Below are positions 1 to 6,899 of a DNA stretch of 11,047 bases, piece by piece; position 1 is the stretch's first letter, and every line of letters begins with the position of its first letter. Source of the stretch: an uncultured Lachnospiraceae bacterium. Lineage in GTDB: Bacteria > Bacillota > Clostridia > Lachnospirales > Lachnospiraceae. The notes beneath the pieces are model-generated. The model ran no database searches and was not told where the DNA came from. It worked only from the letters and a program-made list of their open reading frames with translations. Position numbers and translations under genes: made by a program. The stretch spans positions 14,357-25,403 of the forward strand of contig CAJUCK010000012.1 in assembly GCA_910585395.1 (NCBI GenBank). Direction: 5' to 3'.

Positions 1-372
1 GACGCATTATTAGAATATAACAGCTACGAAAACATTGAAGTTTTTTACGCCGTGAAAAATATGCCGGAACTGATGAGCGCTTGTGACGTCAGCGTAACAT
101 CAAGAGGAAGAACCGCCTACGAACTTGCTATGCTGGGAATTCCCCCTATTGTTCTCTCACAGAACGTCCGTGAAGAAGGCCACGGTTTTGTATGTGATGA
201 AAACGGTTTTCTGTATATGGGAACAAACCCTTCAGACCATATGATCGAGTCCACGCTCGACATGTACATTACCATGCCAAAAAGCGACCGCATAAAACTT
301 CAGGAAAAATTACTTGCCAATGATTTAAAAAGTGGCCGCAAACGTGTGATCAGTTTGATACAGAATTTATAA
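1..372 (+). CDS. PseG/SpsG-like nucleotide-sugar hydrolase domain, C-terminal part (probable CMP-nonulosonate cytidylyltransferase fusion), 5' truncated
   Basis: The reading frame is open from base 1 to the TAA at 370-372 and gives the last 123 residues of a longer protein; the ATG at 52 is internal and not the start. The segment MPELMSACDVSVTSRGRTAYEL, read with the following LGIPPIV, QN.RE..H.F and NGFL.MG, matches the C-terminal GT-B-like fold of PseG/SpsG proteins. These hydrolyse UDP from a 2,4-diacetamido-trideoxyhexose, the step before NeuB. In Clostridia this SRGRT.YELA version is commonly the C-terminal half of a protein whose N-terminal half is a CMP-sugar cytidylyltransferase; that half would lie outside the window, so the fusion is inferred. 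The NeuB-family gene follows after 16 nt, which supports a role in nonulosonic acid synthesis. Alternative: a stand-alone SpsG-like protein. Confidence 0.72.
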   Translation, partial: DALLEYNSYENIEVFYAVKNMPELMSACDVSVTSRGRTAYELAMLGIPPIVLSQNVREEGHGFVCDENGFLYMGTNPSDHMIESTLDMYITMPKSDRIKLQEKLLANDLKSGRKRVISLIQNL

Positions 373-388
373 AAAGGAGTTTAACAAT

Positions 389-1426
389 ATGAACAAACCT
401 TATATGATTGCAGAAATGGGAGTTAACTTTTATGACACCGCAAGAGCCAAAAATATTTCTCCTTTAGACGCTGCAAAACTGTACATTGATAAGGCCGCAG
501 AAGCAGGTATCGACTGCGCTAAATTTCAATCTTATAAAGCTGGAACCATTGTCTCCAAAAATTCTCCTGCTTATTGGGATACCACCAAAGAGCCAACGAA
601 GACACAATATGAACTTTTCCTTAAACATGACGGTTTTGGGGAGACAGAATATCGTGAACTGTGTAATTACACACATGCAAAGGGAATGGATTTTACATCT
701 ACCCCCTTTGATTATGCATCTGCGGATTATCTTGAAGATATGGTTGATTTTTATAAGATATCTTCCTCTGATCTTTCAAACCTTCCTTTCATCCGCCACA
801 TTGGGGCAAAAGGCAAACCTGTTTATATTTCTGTCGGAGCTGCTTATCTGTCAGAAGTTGATACAGCAATCCGTGCTCTCAAAGAAAGCGGCTGCAAAGA
901 AATTGTAATACTGCACTGCGTTCTCTCCTATCCTACAGAACCAGAAAACGCAAATCTTCGTGTCATCGAAACATTGAAAAAAGATTTTCCAGATGTAAAA
1001 GTAGGATTCAGCGACCATGTGGCTCCTGATGAGGCAATGATGACTCTGGCTGCTGCATATTTATTGGGCGCCGAGGTTATTGAAAAACATTTTACACTCG
1101 ATAAAACTCTTTCAGGAAATGATCATTACCATGCAGGAGACCCTGATGATTTCCGCAAAGCGATCTCTAATTTCAAATGGATTGACACTGTTTTGGGATC
1201 TGCTGAAAAAACGGTTCTTGACTGTGAATTGATTCCCCGGCGGGAGGCAAGAAGATCTCTGGTACTTACCAAAGATATGAAAGCTGGAGAGGTTATTTTG
1301 GCAGAGAACTTAATGCCAAAGCGTCCAGGAACTGGTATTTCTCCAGAATTTATTGAAATTGTGGAGGGCAGAAAAGTTACCAGAGATTTAAAGGAAGACA
1401 CCATTCTTACCTGGGATATGATATAA
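389..1426 (+). CDS. neuB: NeuB-family nonulosonic acid synthase (sialic/legionaminic/pseudaminic acid synthase)
   Basis: This 345-residue protein has the normal length of NeuB enzymes, which condense phosphoenolpyruvate with a 6-carbon N-acyl sugar to give a 9-carbon sialic-acid-like sugar in the cytoplasm. Residues 1-270 form the TIM barrel: IAEMG (Glu9, equivalent to the catalytic Glu), AKFQSYK near 45-50, KISSSDLSNLP at 123-133, LHCVLSYPTEPENANL at 175-190, GFSDH (His210) and EKHFTLDK (His234), the two His being the expected metal ligands. Residues about 285-345 are the SAF antifreeze-like lid (RRSLV, KRPGTGISP). Oddities: the usual NHxG after the catalytic Glu reads NFYD, STG reads SVG, and the loop after DH is YHAGDPDDF. 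These suggest a sub-family with an unusual substrate, so Neu, Leg and Pse cannot be told apart. The ribosome binding site AAGGAG lies at 374-379. Confidence 0.93.
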   Translation: MNKPYMIAEMGVNFYDTARAKNISPLDAAKLYIDKAAEAGIDCAKFQSYKAGTIVSKNSPAYWDTTKEPTKTQYELFLKHDGFGETEYRELCNYTHAKGMDFTSTPFDYASADYLEDMVDFYKISSSDLSNLPFIRHIGAKGKPVYISVGAAYLSEVDTAIRALKESGCKEIVILHCVLSYPTEPENANLRVIETLKKDFPDVKVGFSDHVAPDEAMMTLAAAYLLGAEVIEKHFTLDKTLSGNDHYHAGDPDDFRKAISNFKWIDTVLGSAEKTVLDCELIPRREARRSLVLTKDMKAGEVILAENLMPKRPGTGISPEFIEIVEGRKVTRDLKEDTILTWDMI

Positions 1427-1477
1427 CCTGATCTGAAACTCATTAGAAAAATTATGGAATAAGCGAGGTAATTTAAC

Positions 1478-2767
1478 ATGGATGATTCTACCATTGGCAG
1501 CCGTATGTTCAAACTTGCGGAAGAATTATTTCCAGTATGCAGAAGCATTACAGGAGATGGAACCAGAGATACCTTAAAAAGATTTCAAAAAGAAGTTCCA
1601 GAAATTACAATTCATGAAGTGCCTTGTGGTACGAAGGTATTTGATTGGGTAATCCCCAAAGAGTGGAAAATCGAAGAAGCTTATATTGAAAATTCTGCTG
1701 GACAGAGAATCATAGACTTTGAAGAAAATAATCTTCATGTGGTAGGTTATTCCACACCGATAGATGAAATTATGCCGCTTAAAGAACTCGATAAGCACTT
1801 GTATTCCCTGCCTGAACATCCAGACTGGATTCCGTATGTTACCAGCTATTATAAAGAACGCTGGGGATTCTGTATGTCGCACAAACAGCGGCTGGCATTG
1901 AAAGAAGACCAATATCATGCTGTAATAAAAAGCAAACTTTTCCAGGGCAGTCTGACATATGCTGAACTGCTTATTCCTGGAAAAACTGAAAAGGAAATCT
2001 TCTTATCCACATATGTATGCCATCCCTCCATGGCTAACAATGAATTGTCTGGTCCAGTTGTTCAGCTTGAACTGGCCAAATGGCTGCTGCAGAACAAGGA
2101 CCGGAAATACAGTTACAGGCTTATCTGGATTCCTGAAACAATTGGCTCTATTACTTATCTTTCGAAAAACCTCGCTCATATGAAAAAGAACATTATCGCA
2201 GGCTATAATATCACCTGTGTAGGAGATGACAGAGCTGTTTCCTATGTGTCAAGCAGAATGAAGCATACATTAGCTGATATTGCAGCCAAAAATGTTCTGC
2301 ATTTCATGGCCCCTGATTATATAGAATATGATTTCCTGCACCGTGGTTCCGACGAACGCCAGTACAACGCTCCAGGAGTCGATCTCCCCGTTTGCAGCAT
2401 ATGCCGTTCTAAATACCATGAATACCCGGAATATCATACCAGTGCAGATAACATGAGTTTAATTTCACCAGCCGGTCTGGAAAAAGCTTATGATATTTAT
2501 CGGGAAATCATTAATTCTTTAGAATATAATGCAAAGTATAAGATTAACTGCTATTGCGAACCGCAGCTTGGCCCGCGCGGCTTATATCCGACCGAAAGCT
2601 TCAACAGGTCTTCTATGGCTGTTCAGGACATGATGAATTTTATCGCATATGCAGACGGAACATTGGACTTATTTGAAATCAGCAAAATAATTAATGTCCC
2701 GGTAAACGACCTGCATCATATCGCAGTCAAATTAAAAGAAGCCGGACTATTTTCTGAGGTGGAATAG
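1478..2767 (+). CDS. DUF4910-type M28-like zinc aminopeptidase domain protein with C-terminal winged helix
   Basis: This 429-residue protein has the layout of DUF4910/DUF2172 proteins: an N-terminal segment (LAEELFPVCRSITGDGTR at 13-30), an M28-like peptidase core into which a small domain is inserted, and a short winged-helix-like tail (about 385-429, ISKIINVPV, KLKEAGLF). Likely metal and active-site residues are His182 in YVCHPS, the NNELSG segment at 187-192, Glu220 in IPETIGS, Asp250/251 and His320 in EYHTSADN. In classical M28 enzymes the bridging ligand is Asp in a DN.SG context; here that position appears to be Asn188. There is no signal peptide, so it is cytoplasmic. Such proteins recur in polysaccharide clusters with no settled reaction. 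Its 3' end abuts the acyltransferase gene without a gap, suggesting translational coupling and work on the same N-acyl or N-aminoacyl sugar. RBS GAGGT is at 1464-1468. Confidence 0.82.
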   Translation: MDDSTIGSRMFKLAEELFPVCRSITGDGTRDTLKRFQKEVPEITIHEVPCGTKVFDWVIPKEWKIEEAYIENSAGQRIIDFEENNLHVVGYSTPIDEIMPLKELDKHLYSLPEHPDWIPYVTSYYKERWGFCMSHKQRLALKEDQYHAVIKSKLFQGSLTYAELLIPGKTEKEIFLSTYVCHPSMANNELSGPVVQLELAKWLLQNKDRKYSYRLIWIPETIGSITYLSKNLAHMKKNIIAGYNITCVGDDRAVSYVSSRMKHTLADIAAKNVLHFMAPDYIEYDFLHRGSDERQYNAPGVDLPVCSICRSKYHEYPEYHTSADNMSLISPAGLEKAYDIYREIINSLEYNAKYKINCYCEPQLGPRGLYPTESFNRSSMAVQDMMNFIAYADGTLDLFEISKIINVPVNDLHHIAVKLKEAGLFSEVE

Positions 2768-3559
2768 ATGGTATATAAAGAATTAATCGACAATTTGGAA
2801 ATTAAAAAAGGTGATAAAATTTGGCTGTCATCTGAATTGATTCAACTGGTTCTGAAATTTAAGGCAGAAAAAATTACATTCGACGGCTCATCTTTACTGG
2901 ATGCATTTCAGCAGGCAGTTGGGGAAGAAGGCACTCTGCTCCTTCCCACATTTACTTTTGAATTCAGCAACAAAAAATATTATGACATAAATAAAACAAA
3001 AGGCGTTACGGGCGCTCTGGGCAATATTGCATTGCAGAGAGAAGATTTTAAAAGAACACAGCATCCCATGCACTCTTTTGCAGTTTGGGGAAACGATCAG
3101 GAAAAACTCATTTCCATGACAAACAAGCATGCATTCGGCATGGATTCACCATTTGGTTACTGTGTTGGCGAACATGTCAAACAGATCATATTAGGAACAG
3201 ATTATGTTCATGCCATGACATTGATTCATTATGCAGAAGCAGCGTGTAATGTGCCCTACCGTTTCTCAAAAAACTTTACTGGAACTTATGTAGGCATAAA
3301 TGGACTGGAAGAAGAGCGAACCTACGATTACGCTGCAAGAAAAATGGAGATAGAACCTGAAGAACGTTTTAACCGTATTGGTAAAATTCTGGAAAAACAA
3401 GGAGTTTCAAAAAAAATTGATATTGATGGATTCCCTTGTTATATCATAGATTTAGCCAAAAGTTTCCCTCTCATTTGTGATGATATCATCAACAACAAAT
3501 GTGCAAATATTTATGACTTTAATATTCCAAGAGAACAGATCTTTAACACCAGCGTTTAA
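2768..3559 (+). CDS. AAC(3)-family (Antibiotic_NAT) N-acyltransferase, probably acting on an amino sugar
   Basis: At 263 residues this has the normal length of the aminoglycoside N3-acetyltransferase family. Family marks are GDKIWLSS (15-22), EGTLLLPTFTFEF (54-66), RTQHPMHSFAVWG (96-108), AFGMDSPFG (122-130), LGTDYVHAMTLIHYAE (142-157, holding the likely catalytic His154 and Glu157) and NVPYR (161-165). Family members transfer an acetyl group from acetyl-CoA to an amino group. Homologues in sugar clusters acylate NDP-amino sugars, so resistance to aminoglycosides is not implied. The ATG follows the stop of the preceding gene directly, with AGGTGG just inside that gene's end. The next two genes make an aminoacyl- or acyl-carrier protein, so I infer that this enzyme may take its acyl group from the carrier's phosphopantetheine arm rather than from CoA. 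An ordinary acetyltransferase remains possible. Confidence 0.87.
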   Translation: MVYKELIDNLEIKKGDKIWLSSELIQLVLKFKAEKITFDGSSLLDAFQQAVGEEGTLLLPTFTFEFSNKKYYDINKTKGVTGALGNIALQREDFKRTQHPMHSFAVWGNDQEKLISMTNKHAFGMDSPFGYCVGEHVKQIILGTDYVHAMTLIHYAEAACNVPYRFSKNFTGTYVGINGLEEERTYDYAARKMEIEPEERFNRIGKILEKQGVSKKIDIDGFPCYIIDLAKSFPLICDDIINNKCANIYDFNIPREQIFNTSV

Positions 3560-3583
3560 AATCAGCAGGAGGATAAACACAAA

Positions 3584-5095
3584 ATGTATTCAACCGTATT
3601 ACAGTGCCTGGAACAAACAGCGCTTAAATATCCAGATAAAACAGTATTTGCAGACGTAAAAGAATCGTTTACCTTTCATGACCTGCTAAAACTTTCCCAA
3701 AAAATCGGAAGTTTTATTGCGGATCTCGTCTCCCCCCAAAATCCGATCGTTGTTTATATGGATAAACGTGCGTACAATCTTCTTTCTTTTATGGGCGCCG
3801 CTTATGCAGGATGTTTTTATGTTCCTATTGACAGCCAGATGCCTTCCGAAAGAATTAATCTCATTCTTGATACCTTGCAGCCCAGCATGATCTTATATGA
3901 CGATGCCACTGCGGATAAAGTAAATAACATCAGCAGCTCCATAATAAAATTTCATTATGAAACTGCTCTTAAGACAGAAATTAATGATGATGCTCTGTCA
4001 AGAATTCGATTGAATTCTAAAAATACTGATTTACTATATGTACTGTTTACAAGCGGCTCAACGGGCATTCCCAAAGGAGTTACCATCTCGCATGCAGCAG
4101 TTATAGATTTCATGGACTGGATATGTGATGCATACAGCCTGGATGATACAACAATATTATGCAATCAGGCTCCCTTTTATTTTGACGCCTCTGTACCAGA
4201 TATATATATCCCTCTTAAGACAGGAGCGACTGTTTTTATTCCGCCGAAAAGTTATTATACCTTTCCAAAGAAAATATTACAGTTCATTGAAACTCATAAC
4301 ATAAATACATTAATCTGGGTCCCCTCGGCTCTCTGCAATGTTGTAAACTGCAAAGCGTTTGAGGTATGCGTCCCTGCCAGTATCAAACTCGTAATTTTCT
4401 GCGGAGAAGTAATGCCCTGTAAACATCTGAACGTATGGAGAACCTATATTCCCAGCGCATTATATGTCAATATGTACGGACCCACAGAAGCTACGTACGC
4501 ATGTATGTACTATAACATTGAACGAGTATTTGCTGATGATGACAAACTGCCATTGGGCAAAGCATGTGAAAATAGTGAAATTATACTGCTGGATGATGAC
4601 GATAAATTAGCTGAACCAGGAATCATTGGCGAGATCTGCATTTCAGGACAGTGTCTATCCCAGGGCTACTATAATTCTAAAGAAAAAACATCTGCTGCTT
4701 TTATGCAGAACCCAATTAATACAAAATGGAGAGAAATCATATATAGAACAGGCGATCTGGCTTATCAAAATGAACATGGTGAGATTATTTTTGCAGGAAG
4801 AAAAGATTTTCAAATTAAGCGTCTCGGGCACAGAATTGAACTTGGTGAAATAGAAACTGTCATTCTCTCTTTAAATGAAGTTGAAAATGCCTGCTGTGTG
4901 TTTAATGAAGACAACAGCGATATTATAACCGTTTACACGGGAAAGATTGACAGCAATGCACTGGCTGATCTGATTGTGGATAAACTTCCGCAGTATATGA
5001 TGCCAAACAAATTTGTAAAGCTCACATCTATGCCCATGAATTTAAACGGTAAAATTGACAGAGCTAAAATCAAGAAAGAATATACGGAGGGATAA
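3584..5095 (+). CDS. Stand-alone DltA-like amino acid adenylation enzyme (aminoacyl-carrier protein ligase)
   Basis: This 503-residue ANL-superfamily enzyme has no condensation or fused carrier domain. The core motifs are all present: A3 FTSGSTGIPKGV (155-166), A4 FDASVPDIY (200-208), A5 NMYGPTEAT (296-304), A7 YRTGD (387-391), A8 GRKDFQIKRLGHRIELGEIE (405-424) and A10 NGKIDR with Lys490. Asp201 in A4 is where amino-acid-activating domains hold the substrate alpha-amino group, favouring an amino acid over a fatty or aryl acid. The length, FDxSVxDIY and FCGEVMP (272-278) are shared with D-alanine ligase DltA, whose Cys in FCGE lies in the substrate pocket; D-alanine is thus a reasonable but unproven guess. 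It would load the carrier encoded 2 nt downstream. No DltB or DltD is present, so lipoteichoic acid is not the obvious target. RBS AGGAGG lies at 3567-3572. Confidence 0.9.
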   Translation: MYSTVLQCLEQTALKYPDKTVFADVKESFTFHDLLKLSQKIGSFIADLVSPQNPIVVYMDKRAYNLLSFMGAAYAGCFYVPIDSQMPSERINLILDTLQPSMILYDDATADKVNNISSSIIKFHYETALKTEINDDALSRIRLNSKNTDLLYVLFTSGSTGIPKGVTISHAAVIDFMDWICDAYSLDDTTILCNQAPFYFDASVPDIYIPLKTGATVFIPPKSYYTFPKKILQFIETHNINTLIWVPSALCNVVNCKAFEVCVPASIKLVIFCGEVMPCKHLNVWRTYIPSALYVNMYGPTEATYACMYYNIERVFADDDKLPLGKACENSEIILLDDDDKLAEPGIIGEICISGQCLSQGYYNSKEKTSAAFMQNPINTKWREIIYRTGDLAYQNEHGEIIFAGRKDFQIKRLGHRIELGEIETVILSLNEVENACCVFNEDNSDIITVYTGKIDSNALADLIVDKLPQYMMPNKFVKLTSMPMNLNGKIDRAKIKKEYTEG

Positions 5096-5097
5096 TC

Positions 5098-5325
5098 ATG
5101 GAAAAATTAATGCAGATTTTGAAAGGAATCAAACCGAAAGCAGATTTTGAAAACAACAAATCACTTGTGGATGAAGGCGTACTGGATTCTCTTGAAATCA
5201 TTGAAATTATTACAGAAGCAGAGAAAGAATATGGAATCGAAATAGACCCTTCTGAGATTGATCCAGACAACTTTCAATCCGCCGAAAGTATATGGAATAT
5301 GATACAAAGGCATTTAAATACTTAA
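5098..5325 (+). CDS. Acyl/aminoacyl carrier protein (DltC/PCP-like)
   Basis: A 75-residue acidic four-helix carrier protein. The phosphopantetheine attachment site is Ser31 in DEGVLDSLEI, similar to the EEGLLDS context of DltC and to GxDS of other carrier proteins. Helix 3 and 4 sequence (GIEIDPSEIDPDNFQSAES) has the spacing typical of stand-alone carriers. The ATG lies 2 nt after the stop of the adenylation gene, with GGAGGG at 5086-5091 inside that gene's end, so the two are co-translated and surely partners. Its thioester-bound cargo would be handed to an acyltransferase; the AAC(3)-like protein two genes upstream is the only evident candidate in the window. A phosphopantetheinyl transferase is not seen here and would have to come from elsewhere in the genome. 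Confidence 0.93.
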   Translation: MEKLMQILKGIKPKADFENNKSLVDEGVLDSLEIIEIITEAEKEYGIEIDPSEIDPDNFQSAESIWNMIQRHLNT

Positions 5326-5375
5326 TCATACAAATTAGAACACATAATATGCAAACAGCACATGGAGGAAATCAA

Positions 5376-6767
5376 ATGGAAACACAGGAAAAAAAGACGC
5401 GTGAAATAAATCTGGCAGAACTCTTTTGGCAAATTTTATTGAAATGGCGCTCCATCATCTGTTTTGGCGTTTTATTTGCCGTATTACTCTGCGGAATGAA
5501 ATACATGATGGATACTAAATCTTATCACGCTTCCCAGAATATTGATACCAAACAGTTGGAAAATCAATTGACTGAAGAAGAGAGGCAGCAGGTAGCACAG
5601 GCAAATAATTTGTCAGCACGTATCAAAGAATATGAGACTTATTTAGAAACATCTGCATGGATGCAGATTGATCCATATAAAAAGCCAATGGTTGAACTGC
5701 AGTACTATGTCGATTCCGAATATACCTTTAATTACACAGAGGAAAGTAAAAATGATTATACCAGCAGTTTGATGACTTTATACTATAATTATATTATGAG
5801 CGGTGAAATGAGCCAAAATGTAATAGATGAAGCAAAGTTATCCATCAGCCAGGCAGATCTCAGTGAATTATGGGGAATATCACAGGTTGGAAATTCCATT
5901 TCCATTAAAATTATTTGTCCCGAAAAAGACAAAATGGAGATGGTCGCAGACTCAATAAAAACTCATCTCAGCAGCAAAGAAGCTGAATTTCAGGATATTG
6001 GGCCACATAAATTGAAATTACTGAGCGAATCTCAGAATGTGGTAGTGGACAACAATTTGATTGACAGAAAAAATACAATTTCCAATAATATTTCAACAAT
6101 GAGCGCCCAATTAAAATCTTTGAAAACCGGCATGAACGGTCAGCAGCTGCTTCTGCTGCAAAGTGAAGAAAATGAGGAAGAGGATTCTGAAAAAGCGGGC
6201 TTTAATTTAAAATTTATGATACTGGGAGGCTTCTTCGGCGCTTTTCTGGTTTGTTTTTGGGTAGTCTGCAAAGTGCTTTTTACTGCCAGACTTCAAAGCT
6301 CAGATGAAATCCGTACCCTCTATAACCTCCGGCTCTTAGGTGAAATAGCAGTTCCTTCTCAGAAAAATCATTTTCTATCCGGCATTGACGGTATGCTTCT
6401 GGCATTAAAGAACAGAAAAAAGAAAAAGCTGTCAATGGAACAGCAGATTAAAATTATTGCTGCCAATATCGCGCTCTCCTGCAGACAGCAGAAAATTGAC
6501 TGTATTTACATGACAGGCAGTGAATATGAAAATGTAAACGCTGATATTTTAAACCTGCTAAAAAAAGAACTATCCTCCCAAAATGTAAAATTAAAAGAAG
6601 GCGGAAGTATATATTATGATACGGAATCTCTGAAACAAAGTTCCGAAATTGGAAATATTGTTCTGGTGGAGCAGAAAGAGCTGTCTATTTATGATGAGAT
6701 CTCTCATGAATTAAACCTTGCAAAAGAACAAAACACTTATATCTTAGGCGCCATTGTGTTAGTATAG
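5376..6767 (+). CDS. Wzz/CapA-like polysaccharide co-polymerase with degenerate BY-kinase-like C-terminal domain
   Basis: A 463-residue membrane protein. The start chosen is the ATG at 5376 because GGAGG sits at 5364-5368; an in-frame ATG at 5292 would overlap the carrier gene and lacks a site. Residues 11-20 (INLAELFWQI) and a membrane segment at about 25-45 open a Wzz-type fold. A long external helical region (50-270) and a second membrane segment (about 278-302) follow, as in Gram-positive capsule chain-length regulators such as YveK and CapA. The remaining 160 residues are cytoplasmic. They resemble the CpsD/CapB tyrosine-kinase fold (QIKIIAANIALSC..., IYMTGSEYEN, GNIVLVEQKELSIYDEI, TYILGAIVLV). 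The Walker A GKS/T is missing, no acidic Walker motif is clear, and there is no Tyr cluster at the C terminus, so it is probably inactive. It would control polymer length or export. Confidence 0.85.
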   Translation: METQEKKTREINLAELFWQILLKWRSIICFGVLFAVLLCGMKYMMDTKSYHASQNIDTKQLENQLTEEERQQVAQANNLSARIKEYETYLETSAWMQIDPYKKPMVELQYYVDSEYTFNYTEESKNDYTSSLMTLYYNYIMSGEMSQNVIDEAKLSISQADLSELWGISQVGNSISIKIICPEKDKMEMVADSIKTHLSSKEAEFQDIGPHKLKLLSESQNVVVDNNLIDRKNTISNNISTMSAQLKSLKTGMNGQQLLLLQSEENEEEDSEKAGFNLKFMILGGFFGAFLVCFWVVCKVLFTARLQSSDEIRTLYNLRLLGEIAVPSQKNHFLSGIDGMLLALKNRKKKKLSMEQQIKIIAANIALSCRQQKIDCIYMTGSEYENVNADILNLLKKELSSQNVKLKEGGSIYYDTESLKQSSEIGNIVLVEQKELSIYDEISHELNLAKEQNTYILGAIVLV

Positions 6768-6776
6768 CATGCAAAA

Positions 6777-6877
6777 AGGGGCTGTCGCATTAAGAAATAC
6801 AACTACAAGATATGGTATAATTTCTATTTACAAAATTATTGTATCTTGTATGTTTACTTCTTAATGCGACAGCCCCT
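6777..6877. repeat. 101-nt near-perfect inverted repeat, MITE-like, between convergent operons; likely two-way terminator
   Basis: The outer arms 6777-6796 and 6858-6877 are perfect 20-nt inverted copies (AGGGGCTGTCGCATTAAGAA on the left). The symmetry continues inward with four mismatches in a 7-nt stretch and then a perfect 9-nt match, 6804-6812 (TACAAGATA) against 6842-6850. This gives 32 of 36 paired positions per arm. An A-run lies just left (6773-6777) and CTTTT just right (6878-6882), so transcripts from either side would form a stem with a U-rich tail, fitting a bidirectional terminator. The GGGGCTGTCGC end resembles terminal repeats of some insertion sequences of Firmicutes, and an extended -10 (TGGTATAAT, 6813-6821) lies inside as in the left end of such elements. 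No transposase and no clear target duplication are seen. MITE origin is inference. Confidence 0.75.
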
Positions 6878-6899
6878 CTTTTCAGCCGTTTGAGCTCTA

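Noticed and set aside
1126..1548. Minus-strand 140-codon open frame over the end of neuB
   Set aside because: It is antisense to a clear gene, has no recognisable family features and spans a gene boundary; a chance frame.
5292..5375. An earlier in-frame ATG at 5292 for the chain-length protein
   Set aside because: It overlaps the carrier protein gene, has no ribosome binding site and adds residues unlike the family; the ATG at 5376 follows GGAGG.
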